A stretch of DNA of 64,000 nucleotides from positions 62,001-126,000 of the forward strand of contig NZ_SUMG01000003.1 in NCBI RefSeq assembly GCF_009910325.1, in the 5' to 3' direction. Under the pieces are notes generated by a model. That model was not told where the DNA came from. It saw only the letters and a program-made list of their open reading frames with translations, and did no database searches. How positions within the stretch are numbered: the first letter of the stretch is position 1; each line of letters starts with the position of its first letter. The DNA is from Isachenkonia alkalipeptolytica (lineage in GTDB: Bacteria > Bacillota > Clostridia > Peptostreptococcales > T1SED10-28). Below, in pieces: positions 24,399 through 32,956 of this stretch. A program made the translations under genes and the position numbers.

Positions 24399-26063
24399 TT
24401 GGCAAGTAAAAAAGACAAGTTAAAAATTATCCCGCTAGGAGGACTAGGGGAGATCGGAAAGAACATGACCGCCATCGAATATGAGGACGAGATTCTAATC
24501 ATCGACTGCGGCCTGAGTTTTCCTGAAGAAGAAATGTTAGGGGTGGATATCGTAATTCCGGATATCACCTATTTATTGAAGAACAAGGATAAGGTAAAGG
24601 GAATTGTTATTACCCACGGACACGAAGACCACATCGGAGCCCTGCCCTATGTCTTGAAAAAAATCAACGTCCCGGTATACGGAAGCCGACTGACCGTAGG
24701 ATTGATCGAGAACAAATTAAAGGGCTTTAAAATGAAAAATGCCCACGTTGAGCGGGTAAAGCCTCGACAAAAGATTCAACTAGGCGCTTTTAAAGTGGAG
24801 TTCATCAGCACCTCCCACAGTATTCCCGATGCTTTTGCCTTATCGGTGGAAACCCCGGCGGGCATCGTATTCCATACGGGAGACTTTCGAATTGATTATA
24901 CCCCCATTGACGATCAGATCATCGATTTGGATAAAATCGCGGAAATCGGTCGAAAAGGGGTACTGGTAATGCTGGCGGACAGTACCAATGCCGAGCGTCC
25001 GGGAACCACCCGTTCGGAAAAAAGCGTGGGAGATACCTTCGATGAGATTTTCAGCAGCAGAAAAAGTCGTATTATTATTGCGACCTTTGCCTCCCATGTG
25101 CACCGAATTCAGCAGATTGTAAATTCCTGTGTAAAGTACAACCGTAAGGTGGTCTTTGCGGGAAGAAGTATGCTGACCGTCGGCGCCGTAGCCCAGGACT
25201 TAGGGGTATTGAATATCCCCGAGGGAATTACCATTACGGAAAAGGAAATGGACGATTATCCTGATGAAGAAGTGGTGGTTGTGGTTACCGGTTCTCAGGG
25301 AGAGCCTATGGCGGCCCTTCCAAGAATGGCCAGTGACGAACACCGTACCCTGGATGTTCGAAGTGGAGATACCGTGGTATTTTCTTCCACACCGATTCCC
25401 GGGAATGAAAAACTGGTTGGAAAAGTAATGAATCTATTATATGATCGCGGCGCGGAAGTCATTTACGATAAATTATATGATGTGCACACCTCCGGACATG
25501 CCTGCCAGGAAGAATTAAAACTGATGCACCGACTGGTGAAGCCTCAGTACTTTATTCCCGTACACGGGGAAGTACGACATCTTCGTCAGCACGGACTCTT
25601 AGCGGAAGAGCTGGGCATGCCCAAGGAAAATATTTTCGTCGGAGAGACGGGAGACATTATGGAATTCTCCAAGGAATCCGCCAAGGTGATCGGAAAAATC
25701 ACTTCCGGACAGGTTCTTGTGGACGGTCTGGGTGTAGGAGATGTCGGAAACATCGTTCTACGGGATCGTAAGCACTTAGCGGAAGACGGACTGATGATCG
25801 TCGTGGTCACCATCAAACGGGAAAACCGAAAGGTAATGGCCGGACCGGATATCATCTCTCGAGGTTTTGTCTACGTTCGAGAATCCGAGTCTCTGATGTC
25901 GGAAGCCAAAGACGTGGTATCCAAAGCCTTGGTAAGTTGCGAGAAGCAAAACACCAAAGAATGGTCCGTAATCAAAGGGGCCATTCGGGATCAGCTAAAA
26001 GGCTTCCTCTATGAAAAAACCAAGCGGCGTCCAATGATTCTGCCTATAATTATGGAAGTTTAA
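24399..26063 (+). CDS. rnjA: Ribonuclease J
   Basis: Metallo-beta-lactamase/beta-CASP ribonuclease with 5'-3' exo- and endonuclease activity; central to Firmicutes mRNA decay and rRNA processing. 554 aa. The opening KLKIIPLGGLGEIGKNM, the metal motif THGHEDHIGALPYVL near residue 72, the STSHSIPDAF block and the beta-CASP region (VVTGSQGEPMAALPRM) are all present. Start: GAAGGAG sits 8 bases before an in-frame TTG at 24399; an upstream GTG overlaps the site itself. Clostridia often have only one RNase J. It follows the Fur-family gene. Confidence 0.95.
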   Translation: MASKKDKLKIIPLGGLGEIGKNMTAIEYEDEILIIDCGLSFPEEEMLGVDIVIPDITYLLKNKDKVKGIVITHGHEDHIGALPYVLKKINVPVYGSRLTVGLIENKLKGFKMKNAHVERVKPRQKIQLGAFKVEFISTSHSIPDAFALSVETPAGIVFHTGDFRIDYTPIDDQIIDLDKIAEIGRKGVLVMLADSTNAERPGTTRSEKSVGDTFDEIFSSRKSRIIIATFASHVHRIQQIVNSCVKYNRKVVFAGRSMLTVGAVAQDLGVLNIPEGITITEKEMDDYPDEEVVVVVTGSQGEPMAALPRMASDEHRTLDVRSGDTVVFSSTPIPGNEKLVGKVMNLLYDRGAEVIYDKLYDVHTSGHACQEELKLMHRLVKPQYFIPVHGEVRHLRQHGLLAEELGMPKENIFVGETGDIMEFSKESAKVIGKITSGQVLVDGLGVGDVGNIVLRDRKHLAEDGLMIVVVTIKRENRKVMAGPDIISRGFVYVRESESLMSEAKDVVSKALVSCEKQNTKEWSVIKGAIRDQLKGFLYEKTKRRPMILPIIMEV

Positions 26064-26102
26064 ATAAAAGTATATTATAATAAAATAGGACATTAAATAT
26101 GG

Positions 26103-26135
26103 AACTCTAACGGTGGATGTTAGAGTTTCATTTTT
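26103..26135 (+). terminator. Intrinsic terminator after rnjA
   Basis: A perfect 9-bp stem AACTCTAAC / GTTAGAGTT with a 7-base loop, then TCATTTTT. Confidence 0.8.
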
Positions 26136-26157
26136 GCGTAGTTTTAAAAAGATGACC

Positions 26158-26277
26158 GGGATGACAGGAGATCAGCGGGACGAGATGACAGCGGGACGGA
26201 GTTATTGTCATCTTTAGATGACAATAACTCCGTCCCGCTGTCATCCGCCCCGCTGTCATCCGCCGTCCTGTCATCCC
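26158..26277. repeat. Nested palindromic element, copy 1 (REP/MITE-like)
   Basis: The core is a perfect 30-bp inverted repeat: left arm 26184-26213, right arm 26216-26245, with ends GATGACA/TGTCATC and only TT between the arms. Two further pairs lie outside it: GGGATGACAGGA (26158-26169) with TCCTGTCATCCC (26266-26277), and AGCGGG (26174-26179) with CCCGCT (26249-26254). It carries no gene. A second, very similar core sits at 38459-38524. It ends 25 bases before the start of the next gene. Confidence 0.9.
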
Positions 26278-26302
26278 AATACATAGGGAAAGAGGTGTGA
26301 AG

Positions 26303-26593
26303 ATGAATATTTTACTTTATATCGCAATTATGATCTTTGGAGCGTTTTTAGGAAATCGGAAACTGATTCCGAAGCCCTTGATGAAAAAAATCGATACCAT
26401 CCAGTTTTTATGCCTGTTATTGCTGCTTTTTATTATGGGGGTGTCCATCGGCTTGGATGAGGAAGTGATTCAGTCCTTTGGCACCATAGGGGTGCAGGGG
26501 ATCATCTTCGCGGTGGCCTCCATCCTCTTTAGTATCCTCGGGGTCCGCCTGATTGCCTCGAAGGTCCTTGTAAAAGGTGGTGAGGATCAGTGA
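26303..26593 (+). CDS. LysO-family exporter, N-terminal subunit (DUF340)
   Basis: 96-aa membrane protein with three hydrophobic helices (ILLYIAIMIFGAFLG; IQFLCLLLLLFIMGVSIGL; IIFAVASILFSILGV). It matches the first third of E. coli LysO (YbjE), a lysine exporter that is one protein of about 300 aa there. Here the family is split: the stop shares 4 bases with the start of the second subunit. AGAGGTG precedes the ATG at 26303. I see no promoter between the palindrome and this gene. The substrate (lysine or another cation) is not shown by the sequence. Confidence 0.85.
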   Translation: MNILLYIAIMIFGAFLGNRKLIPKPLMKKIDTIQFLCLLLLLFIMGVSIGLDEEVIQSFGTIGVQGIIFAVASILFSILGVRLIASKVLVKGGEDQ

Positions 26594-27186
26594 GTATCAC
26601 AATTTTACTAACTGTGGCCCTGGGGGTCCTGAGCGGAATATTTCTCTTTCCCGAAAGTCTGCAGGAGTCCATGGGTTTTTGGATCAGTTTCGGCTTAGGC
26701 CTATTGCTGTTTTTCGTAGGCATCGACATCGGCTCTAACCGGGGGATCCTGGGAAGAATCCGGAGAATCGGATTCAAAGTCTTTCTGGTTCCCTTAATGG
26801 TGGCGGTGGGAAGCATCCTGGGCACAACCTTGGCGGGGATTGTAATGGGTATGAATTTGGCGGAATCCGCCGCCATTGGCGCCGGTTTCGGCTGGTACTC
26901 CCTATCCGCCATTGAGCTTTCCAAGCACAGTGCCTACCTGGGAACCCTGGCCTTTGTGACCAACATCTCCCGGGAAGTCATCGCCCTGGTGTCCATTCCC
27001 TTCATCGCCAAGTATATCGGAAAACTCGAGGCCATTGCTCCCGCGGGAGCCACCGCCATGGATACGGTGCTTCCGGTGATCTCCAGGTCCACCAATGCCC
27101 ATATCGCCATTATCTCCTTTATCACCGGCGTAGTGCTTTCCAGTATGGTACCGATCCTGGTTCCGCTGCTTATGCTGTTTTCCTAG
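26590..27186 (+). CDS. LysO-family exporter, C-terminal subunit
   Basis: 198-aa membrane protein with about six helices. It contains the LysO/DUF340 core LFFVGIDIGSNRGILGRI, the GAGFGWYSLSAIELSK motif and the ALVSIPFIAKYIGKLEAIAPAGATAMDTVLP segment. The GTG start overlaps the previous stop (GTGA), and the AAAGGTGGTGAGG just upstream can serve as its ribosome-binding site, so the two halves are made together. Together they amount to one LysO. A five-copy 18-bp repeat begins 17 bases after the stop. Confidence 0.88.
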   Translation: MSITILLTVALGVLSGIFLFPESLQESMGFWISFGLGLLLFFVGIDIGSNRGILGRIRRIGFKVFLVPLMVAVGSILGTTLAGIVMGMNLAESAAIGAGFGWYSLSAIELSKHSAYLGTLAFVTNISREVIALVSIPFIAKYIGKLEAIAPAGATAMDTVLPVISRSTNAHIAIISFITGVVLSSMVPILVPLLMLFS

Positions 27187-27203
27187 GTGTGGTCTCGATA
27201 AGA

Positions 27204-27293
27204 GTCGAAGGAAAGAAGCGAGCCGAAGGAACGAAAAGGGTTGAAGGAAAGAAAAGAGTCGAAGGAAAGAAAAGGGCTGAAGGAACGAAAAGG
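27204..27293 (+). repeat. Tandem repeat, 18-bp unit, 5 copies
   Basis: Five head-to-tail copies of a purine-rich unit close to GTCGAAGGAAAGAAAAGG start at 27204, 27222, 27240, 27258 and 27276. Alternate copies share the variant GGAACG versus GGAAAG, as if a two-unit block had been duplicated. It lies between the LysO pair and trmR with no gene inside. Confidence 0.92.
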
Positions 27294-27409
27294 AGCCGGG
27301 AGGATAAAGAGGGGCCGCCGGGAAAGAGGAAAGCTCCGAAAGCCCGGGGTAGTTAGGGATACCCTGAAGAACAGGGAAAACAGACACGAAGAAAGAAGTG
27401 AGGATTGCA

Positions 27410-28090
27410 ATGAATAATAAGAATCATCAGCCATCGATTGAAGAGGAAGAAATTGTGCAACAGCATGTAAAGGACTATATAAAAGAGCTGCTTCCCCAAC
27501 ATCAGGGCCTCTTAAAAGAGCTGGAGGACTACGCGGCGGCTCATCATGTGCCCATTATCCAGGGGGAGGTGGCAGCACTGATCCAGGTCCTGGTAAAAAC
27601 CTCAAAAGCCGAAAAGATTTTGGAAATCGGCACCGCCATCGGTTACTCCGCCATGATCATGGCCGAGGCCATGGAAGAAGAGGGGCGCATCGTTACCCTG
27701 GAGCGAAATGAGAAAATGGTGGCCCTGGCCGGGGAGAATATCCGCCGGGGGGGCTATGAAAACCAAATTCAAATCATCCCGGGAGACGCTTTGGAAACTC
27801 TACATTTTTTACCGGGGGACTACGACCTGATATTCATGGACGGGGGAAAGGGACATTACCGGGAAATGCTGGATCTTGCCATATCCCTACTAAAGCCCGG
27901 TGGACTGTTGATCTCCGATAATATATTATATAAGGGAATGGTCTCCAGCGAAGAGCTGGTACAACGACGGAAACGCACCATCGTCCATCGAATGCGGGAA
28001 TACCTGGAATACATCACCCACCATCGGGAGTTGACCACCAGCATTATCCCCATCGGCGACGGCGTAGCTTTGTCATATAAGAAAAACTAG
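27410..28090 (+). CDS. trmR: SAM-dependent O-methyltransferase, tRNA 5-hydroxyuridine methyltransferase TrmR-like
   Basis: 226 aa. Class I Rossmann methyltransferase: SAM motif ILEIGTAIGYSAMIMAEAM, acidic residue in VTLERNEKMV, then YDLIFMDGGKGHY and GGLLISDNILYKG, the last two typical of the COMT-like metal-dependent O-methyltransferases. In B. subtilis the orthologue (YrrM) makes 5-methoxyuridine at tRNA wobble position 34 and lies before yrrN/yrrO and udk. The same order is seen here (U32 protein, then udk), which supports the assignment. Start: GAGG six bases before the ATG at 27410; an earlier GTG is weaker. 11 bases to the next gene. Confidence 0.85.
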   Translation: MNNKNHQPSIEEEEIVQQHVKDYIKELLPQHQGLLKELEDYAAAHHVPIIQGEVAALIQVLVKTSKAEKILEIGTAIGYSAMIMAEAMEEEGRIVTLERNEKMVALAGENIRRGGYENQIQIIPGDALETLHFLPGDYDLIFMDGGKGHYREMLDLAISLLKPGGLLISDNILYKGMVSSEELVQRRKRTIVHRMREYLEYITHHRELTTSIIPIGDGVALSYKKN

Positions 28091-28101
28091 GAGGAACATT
28101 C

Positions 28102-29343
28102 ATGGAAAAAGTGGAACTACTGGCCCCGGCGGGGGATTTAGAGCGCCTGAAAATGGCGGTGCTCTACGGCGCCGACGGGGTCTATCTCGGCGGACAGATT
28201 TTCGGTATGCGTGCCGCCGCAAAAAACTTCAGCATAGAGCAAATCGAAGAAGGGGTGGCCTTTGCCCATCAACGGGGGGTTAAGGTGTATTTGACCCTGA
28301 ACATCATTCCCCATAATGAGGATTTTGAAGGATTGGAAGAGTATTTACTACAGGTGGAAAAAACCGGCATTGATGCCATGATTGTTTCCGACCCGGGAAC
28401 CTTTGAGCTGGTGCAGGAGACCCTGCCGGATATGGATATTCATATCAGCACCCAGGCCAACACCACCAATCACCGGACCATCAACTTCTGGCATAAAATG
28501 GGGGCGGAGCGGGTGGTTCTTGCCCGGGAGCTGAGCTTTCCGGAAATCCACGAAATTCGGGAAAAGATTCACCCCGAGGTGGAACTGGAAGCCTTTGTCC
28601 ACGGCGCTATGTGCATCTCCTATTCGGGACGGTGCCTGCTCAGCAACTACATGGCCAACCGGGACGCCAACCGCGGCGCTTGCGCCCAGCCCTGCCGCTG
28701 GAACTACTACTTAGTGGAGGAACAACGGCCGGGAGAGTACATGCCCATCTACGAAGATGAAAAGGGCACCTATTTTATGAACTCCAAGGACCTGTCCATG
28801 ATCGGCCATATTCCCGAGATGATCGAATCCGGGATCAAAAGCCTGAAGATTGAGGGGCGGATGAAGACCATCTATTACGTGGCCACCATCGTTCGAGCCT
28901 ACCGTATGGCCATCGACGCCTACTATGAGGATCCGGAAAATTGGACCTTTAAGCCGGAGTGGATGCAGGAAATCAAAAAGGTCAGTCACCGGGAATTCAC
29001 CACGGGTTTTTACTTTGACAAGCCCGACGAAAAGGAACACATCTACGCCGACAAAACCTATCACCGGGACTATACCTTTATCGGTCTGGTAAAATCCTAC
29101 GATGAGGAAACCGGCACCGCCGTGATTGAGCAGCGAAACCGTTTCTTTAAAGGGGACACCGTGGAAATTGTGGGCCCGGAAAAGGAGACCCAGACCTTCG
29201 TGATCACGGAGATGATCAATGAGGAAGGGGAGCCCATCGATGTAGCCCCCCACCCGAAACAACAGGTTCGAATCCCGGTAAACCGGCCGGTCAAACCCTA
29301 TGACATGCTTCGAAAAGAAAGGATGGATCATGATGAATCATAA
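28102..29343 (+). CDS. trhP: U32-family protein, tRNA hydroxylation protein TrhP-like
   Basis: 413 aa, annotated as peptidase U32 by homology. Orthologues YrrO/YegQ are needed to hydroxylate U34 of tRNA, the step before TrmR methylation (known). The signature [20 protein letters not shown] and the cysteine block [12 protein letters not shown] are present; these cysteines are thought to hold an Fe-S cluster. [17 protein letters not shown] is the standard opening. B. subtilis has two U32 genes here and this window has one long copy. AGGAGGAACATTC precedes the ATG. It overlaps the udk start by 14 bases. Confidence 0.88.
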   Translation: MEKVELLAPAGDLERLKMAVLYGADGVYLGGQIFGMRAAAKNFSIEQIEEGVAFAHQRGVKVYLTLNIIPHNEDFEGLEEYLLQVEKTGIDAMIVSDPGTFELVQETLPDMDIHISTQANTTNHRTINFWHKMGAERVVLARELSFPEIHEIREKIHPEVELEAFVHGAMCISYSGRCLLSNYMANRDANRGACAQPCRWNYYLVEEQRPGEYMPIYEDEKGTYFMNSKDLSMIGHIPEMIESGIKSLKIEGRMKTIYYVATIVRAYRMAIDAYYEDPENWTFKPEWMQEIKKVSHREFTTGFYFDKPDEKEHIYADKTYHRDYTFIGLVKSYDEETGTAVIEQRNRFFKGDTVEIVGPEKETQTFVITEMINEEGEPIDVAPHPKQQVRIPVNRPVKPYDMLRKERMDHDES

Positions 29344-29962
29344 ACCTATTTTAATCGGAATCACCGGAGGCACCGGTTCCGGAAAGAGCACCGTGGCCCA
29401 GGCGATTTACGACAGTTTGTCGGAGAAAAACATTGCCATTATTGAACAGGACGCCTATTACAAGGACCAGTCTCATTTAACCTTTGAGGAGCGGACCAAG
29501 ACCAACTACGACCACCCCCTGGCCTTTGACATGGATCTCTTGATCGAACATTTGGAAAAGCTCTCCAATAAGCAGTGCATCGAAAAGCCCGCCTATGATT
29601 TTGAAAACCATAATCGAAAGAAAGAAACCACCACCTTTTATCCCAAGGACATTATTATCTTAGAAGGCATCCTGCTGTTGGACGAACCGAAGCTTCGGGA
29701 CATGCTGGATATTAAAATCTTTGTGGATACGGACTCCGACGTTCGAATCATCCGGCGGATCCTTCGGGATATCGAGGACCGGGGACGAAGTCTGGAGTCG
29801 GTGATCGATCAATATTTAAGCACGGTGCGTCCCGCCCATCTTCAGTTTGTGGAACCGAATAAAAAGTACGCCGATATCATCATTCCCGAAGGAGGCTTTA
29901 ACCAGGTGGCCATCGATATTATGATTGCCAAGGTAAAGTCCATCGTTCAGGAAAGGGTTTAA
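29330..29962 (+). CDS. udk: Uridine kinase
   Basis: Phosphorylates uridine and cytidine in pyrimidine salvage. 210 aa. P-loop [15 protein letters not shown] at about 8-22, the [11 protein letters not shown] segment that contacts the nucleoside, and [18 protein letters not shown] in the lid. Two ATGs lie one codon apart (29330 and 29333); AAAGGATGG fits the first. The start lies within the end of trhP. The link to tRNA uridine modification is by position only, but the order is conserved. Confidence 0.95.
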   Translation: MMNHKPILIGITGGTGSGKSTVAQAIYDSLSEKNIAIIEQDAYYKDQSHLTFEERTKTNYDHPLAFDMDLLIEHLEKLSNKQCIEKPAYDFENHNRKKETTTFYPKDIIILEGILLLDEPKLRDMLDIKIFVDTDSDVRIIRRILRDIEDRGRSLESVIDQYLSTVRPAHLQFVEPNKKYADIIIPEGGFNQVAIDIMIAKVKSIVQERV

Positions 29963-29988
29963 TTTTTCACAAAATAAATCCGTCCTAT

Positions 29989-30017
29989 TATACAAAAATG
30001 ATTTTTCTTGTTATAAT
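29989..30017 (+). promoter_or_regulatory. Promoter of the CBS protein gene
   Basis: TATACA (29989-29994), 17 bases, TGT-TATAAT with a perfect -10 (30012-30017) and an extended -10 TG. 25 bases to the start codon. Confidence 0.6.
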
Positions 30018-30041
30018 GGAGAATAAGGGGGAGATTTAAAA

Positions 30042-30488
30042 ATGAATATTGCATTTTTTATTACACCGAAACATGAGAGTGTTTGCCTCGAGAAGGACGC
30101 CACCATGCGTCAAGCCTTGGAGAAAATGGAGTATCACCGTTATACCGCCATACCCATCGTAGATAAACAGGGGAGATATGTGGGAACTTTGACGGAAGGG
30201 GATCTGCTTTGGAAGATGAAAAACACACCGAATTTAACCTTTGAGGGAACCAATAAAATTTCTCTTAAAAAGGTTCCGAAAAATATGAGCAATCATCCTG
30301 TCTCTATCAATGCGGAGATCGAGGAAGTTGTGGATTTGATTATGAAACAAAACTTTGTCCCTGTCGTGGATGATCAGGAGATTTTTGTGGGCATCATTAC
30401 CCGAAAGTCGGTAATGAGTTACTTACGCAACATCGCAGCAGAGGAAATCGGAAACACGGACAACTTACGTTCCGTATCGAGCATGTAA
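30042..30488 (+). CDS. CBS-domain pair protein
   Basis: 148-aa cytosolic protein made of two CBS motifs: AIPIVDKQGRYVGTLTEGDLL (about 38-58) and FVPVVDDQEIFVGIITRKSVM (about 106-126). Such stand-alone pairs bind adenosine nucleotides and act as sensors or accessory subunits; the partner here is unknown. It has its own promoter after udk. No other domain is visible. Confidence 0.85.
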   Translation: MNIAFFITPKHESVCLEKDATMRQALEKMEYHRYTAIPIVDKQGRYVGTLTEGDLLWKMKNTPNLTFEGTNKISLKKVPKNMSNHPVSINAEIEEVVDLIMKQNFVPVVDDQEIFVGIITRKSVMSYLRNIAAEEIGNTDNLRSVSSM

Positions 30489-30548
30489 TCCTCCCGAGGG
30501 AAGGGGTAATACCAATGTTTCCAAGGGAAAGAAAAGCGGGTGAGAAAA

Positions 30549-31592
30549 ATGGAATTCAATGAAGAGAATAAAGGTTTTTTTATCAATGATTACAGTGAAG
30601 GGGCCCATACCGAAATACTAAAGCGCCTTCAGGAAACCAATGAACAAGCCCAGGAAGGCTACGGAGAGGACCTCCACACCAAACAGGCCAAGGAAGAAAT
30701 TAAGCGGCTCTTGGGAGAGAACCACTCCTCGGAAGTTCATCTGGTCTCCGGGGGTACCCAGGCGAATTTAACCACCCTAGGGGCCATGCTTCGGCCCTTC
30801 GAGTCGGTGATTGCGCCGGAAAGCGCCCATATTGCCGTGCACGAAACCGGCGCCATTGAAGCCACCGGCCATAAGATCAATACCATCCCCACAGAGGACG
30901 GAAAAATCACTCCCGCCGATATTTTAGAGGTGTTAGAGGAACATGAGGACGAGCACATGGTCCTGCCCCGAGTGATTTACATCTCCAACACCACGGAGGT
31001 GGGAACCTGTTATACGAAAAAGGAATTACAGGAACTTCGGGCCTTTGCCGATGAGCAGGGGCTGAAAATATACCTGGACGGCGCCCGAATCGGCTCCGCC
31101 TTGATGACGAAAAGCAACGATTTGACCCTTAAGGATTTGGCCGCGCTGACCGACGCTTTTTACATCGGCGGCACGAAAAACGGCGCCCTGTTAGGGGAGG
31201 CCATCGTCCTGAACAGCCCTGAGCTTCAGAAAAACTTCCGCTATGCCATCAAACAGCGGGGAGGGCTTATGGCCAAGGGAAGAATTCTCGGAATACAGTT
31301 CACCACCCTTTTTGAAGGGGATCTGTTCTTCCAACTGGCGGGCCACGGCAATGAAATGGCGGACCGCCTGCGGGAGGGGATTCGTGAGGAGGGCTATAAG
31401 TTTTTGGCGGAGACCGAAAGCAATCAGCTATTCCCCATCCTTCCCGAGCGATTGATCGAAGAGCTGGAGAAAAAGTACGTGTTTTATCGTTGGAAAAAAA
31501 TCGATAATCATCACACCGCCCTGCGCCTGGTGACTTCCTGGGCAACGAAAAAAGAAAAGGTGGATGCTTTTTTAGAGGATCTGAAAGCCTAA
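30549..31592 (+). CDS. ltaE: Low-specificity L-threonine aldolase / beta-eliminating lyase family
   Basis: PLP enzyme that cleaves L-threonine or allo-threonine to glycine and acetaldehyde. 347 aa. Family features: NEENKGFFINDYSEGAHTEIL start, EVHLVSGGTQANLTTL for PLP phosphate binding, the acidic ring contact in KIYLDGARIGSAL, and the Schiff-base lysine in YIGGTKNGALLGEA (about 198). The ATG at 30549 was preferred over the GTG at 30540, which lies within the GGTGAG site. It may supply glycine; no neighbouring gene of that pathway. Confidence 0.88.
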   Translation: MEFNEENKGFFINDYSEGAHTEILKRLQETNEQAQEGYGEDLHTKQAKEEIKRLLGENHSSEVHLVSGGTQANLTTLGAMLRPFESVIAPESAHIAVHETGAIEATGHKINTIPTEDGKITPADILEVLEEHEDEHMVLPRVIYISNTTEVGTCYTKKELQELRAFADEQGLKIYLDGARIGSALMTKSNDLTLKDLAALTDAFYIGGTKNGALLGEAIVLNSPELQKNFRYAIKQRGGLMAKGRILGIQFTTLFEGDLFFQLAGHGNEMADRLREGIREEGYKFLAETESNQLFPILPERLIEELEKKYVFYRWKKIDNHHTALRLVTSWATKKEKVDAFLEDLKA

Positions 31593-31652
31593 GGAAAAGG
31601 GAAACAGGGCACAGGGATCGATCCGAAAGACAGAACCAAAGGAGATGGAAAT

Positions 31653-32882
31653 ATGAAATTTTCAACGTTACCGCCGAAGGGGACCTTTGATGTAACCCCG
31701 GAGGAAATGGAACTTCGAAGCTGGATGCAGGATACCATAAAAAATACTTATAAGGAACACGGATTTACCCAGATTGAAACCCCCAGCATCGAAAATCTGG
31801 AGCTACTGACCAACAGCGAAGGGGGAGAAAATCTCCAGATGCTGTTTAAAATTCTTAAACGGGGAGAGAAATTCAGTCCCCAAGAGATTACGGAAAGCAC
31901 CACGGAGAATGACCTTTGCGATTTAGGGCTGCGTTTCGACTTGACCCTGCCCTTGAGCCGTTTTTACGCCAACAACCGTAACGATTTAATGAATCCTTTC
32001 AAAGCCTTTCAAATGGGCTATGTGTGGCGGGCGGAAAAACCTCAAAAAGGACGGTTCCGTCAATTTACCCAATGCGATATCGATATTTTAGGGGACGACT
32101 CCATTTATGCGGAAATCGACCTGATTTTAACCGTAACCAAAGCCTTAAAGCGTCTGGGCTTTGATGATTGTACGGTGAAGGTCAATGACCGCAGACTCCT
32201 TCGGGAAATGGTGGAGCGCTCAGGCCTTCCCGCGGAAGGCTTCGATACCCTTTGCATTACCCTGGATAAAGCGGACAAAATCGGAGACGACGGGGTGCTT
32301 CGGGAACTGCTGGAAAAAGGCTTTGAGGAAGAGTCTGCCAGAAAACTGCTGGCACTCTTAAAGACCATCGAGGAAGAGGGCCTTACAGCCTTTGAAAGCG
32401 AAGAGGCGACGGACCTTCAGCGGCTGATCGACAATGTGAAGGATTACTATCCCATCGAATTTGAGCCCACCTTGGTACGGGGGATGGGCTACTATACCGG
32501 TCCGATTTTCGAAATCGAAAGCGGGGATTTTAAAAGTTCCATCGCCGGCGGCGGACGCTACGACGACCTATTATCAAAGTTTCAAAAGGAATCCATGCCG
32601 GGCGTGGGAGTATCCATCGGTTTTGAGCGGATCTTTGCCATTCTTCAGTCTAAGGACTTTGTGATTCCTGAAAAGCCGAAGAAACGGGCCTTGATTTACA
32701 CCACCGAGGAGGACCTGCAAAAAACCGTGGCCTTCGCGGAAGCCCTTCGGGATCGGGGACAGATTGTATCCATGATCCGATCCTTTAATAAAGTGGGAAA
32801 AAAAGCGAAACAGGTGGAAAATGCGGGCTACGATGATGTGGTTGTGATCCGGGAAGATACGGTACTGGATGATTTACTGTAG
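31653..32882 (+). CDS. hisS: Histidine--tRNA ligase
   Basis: 409 aa, class II synthetase. Motif 2 region YVWRAEKPQKGRFRQFTQCD, the histidine-specific LVRGMGYYTGPIFEIE (canonical LVRGLDYYTG) and motif 3 GVGVSIGFERI are clear. The C-terminal anticodon-binding domain (about 325-409) is present but short. The M for L-D changes in the histidine loop, and the absence of the usual aspS neighbour, make a second, divergent HisRS copy possible. The paralogue HisZ lacks the anticodon domain, so HisS fits better. No T-box leader is seen. AAAGGAGATGG precedes the ATG and a strong terminator follows. Confidence 0.88.
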   Translation: MKFSTLPPKGTFDVTPEEMELRSWMQDTIKNTYKEHGFTQIETPSIENLELLTNSEGGENLQMLFKILKRGEKFSPQEITESTTENDLCDLGLRFDLTLPLSRFYANNRNDLMNPFKAFQMGYVWRAEKPQKGRFRQFTQCDIDILGDDSIYAEIDLILTVTKALKRLGFDDCTVKVNDRRLLREMVERSGLPAEGFDTLCITLDKADKIGDDGVLRELLEKGFEEESARKLLALLKTIEEEGLTAFESEEATDLQRLIDNVKDYYPIEFEPTLVRGMGYYTGPIFEIESGDFKSSIAGGGRYDDLLSKFQKESMPGVGVSIGFERIFAILQSKDFVIPEKPKKRALIYTTEEDLQKTVAFAEALRDRGQIVSMIRSFNKVGKKAKQVENAGYDDVVVIREDTVLDDLL

Positions 32883-32903
32883 AAAATAAGCACACAAACT
32901 TGG

Positions 32904-32945
32904 AAGACAAAGGACCGGTGGATTCGGCTTCTTTGTCTTTTTTTT
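32904..32945 (+). terminator. Intrinsic terminator after hisS
   Basis: A 9-bp stem AAGACAAAG / CTTTGTCTT with an inner CCG/CGG pair set, followed by a run of T residues. Confidence 0.9.
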
Positions 32946-32956
32946 AGGAGGCGACC

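Noticed and set aside
27183-27434. Minus-strand frame with repeated Ser-Phe hexapeptides over the 18-bp repeat
   Set aside because: The periodic peptide is only the translation of the DNA repeat; no start signal or family match.
30489-30548. Ribosomal-frameshift link between the CBS gene and the threonine aldolase gene
   Set aside because: The genes are in separate frames with a 60-base gap, a clear stop and a separate ribosome-binding site.
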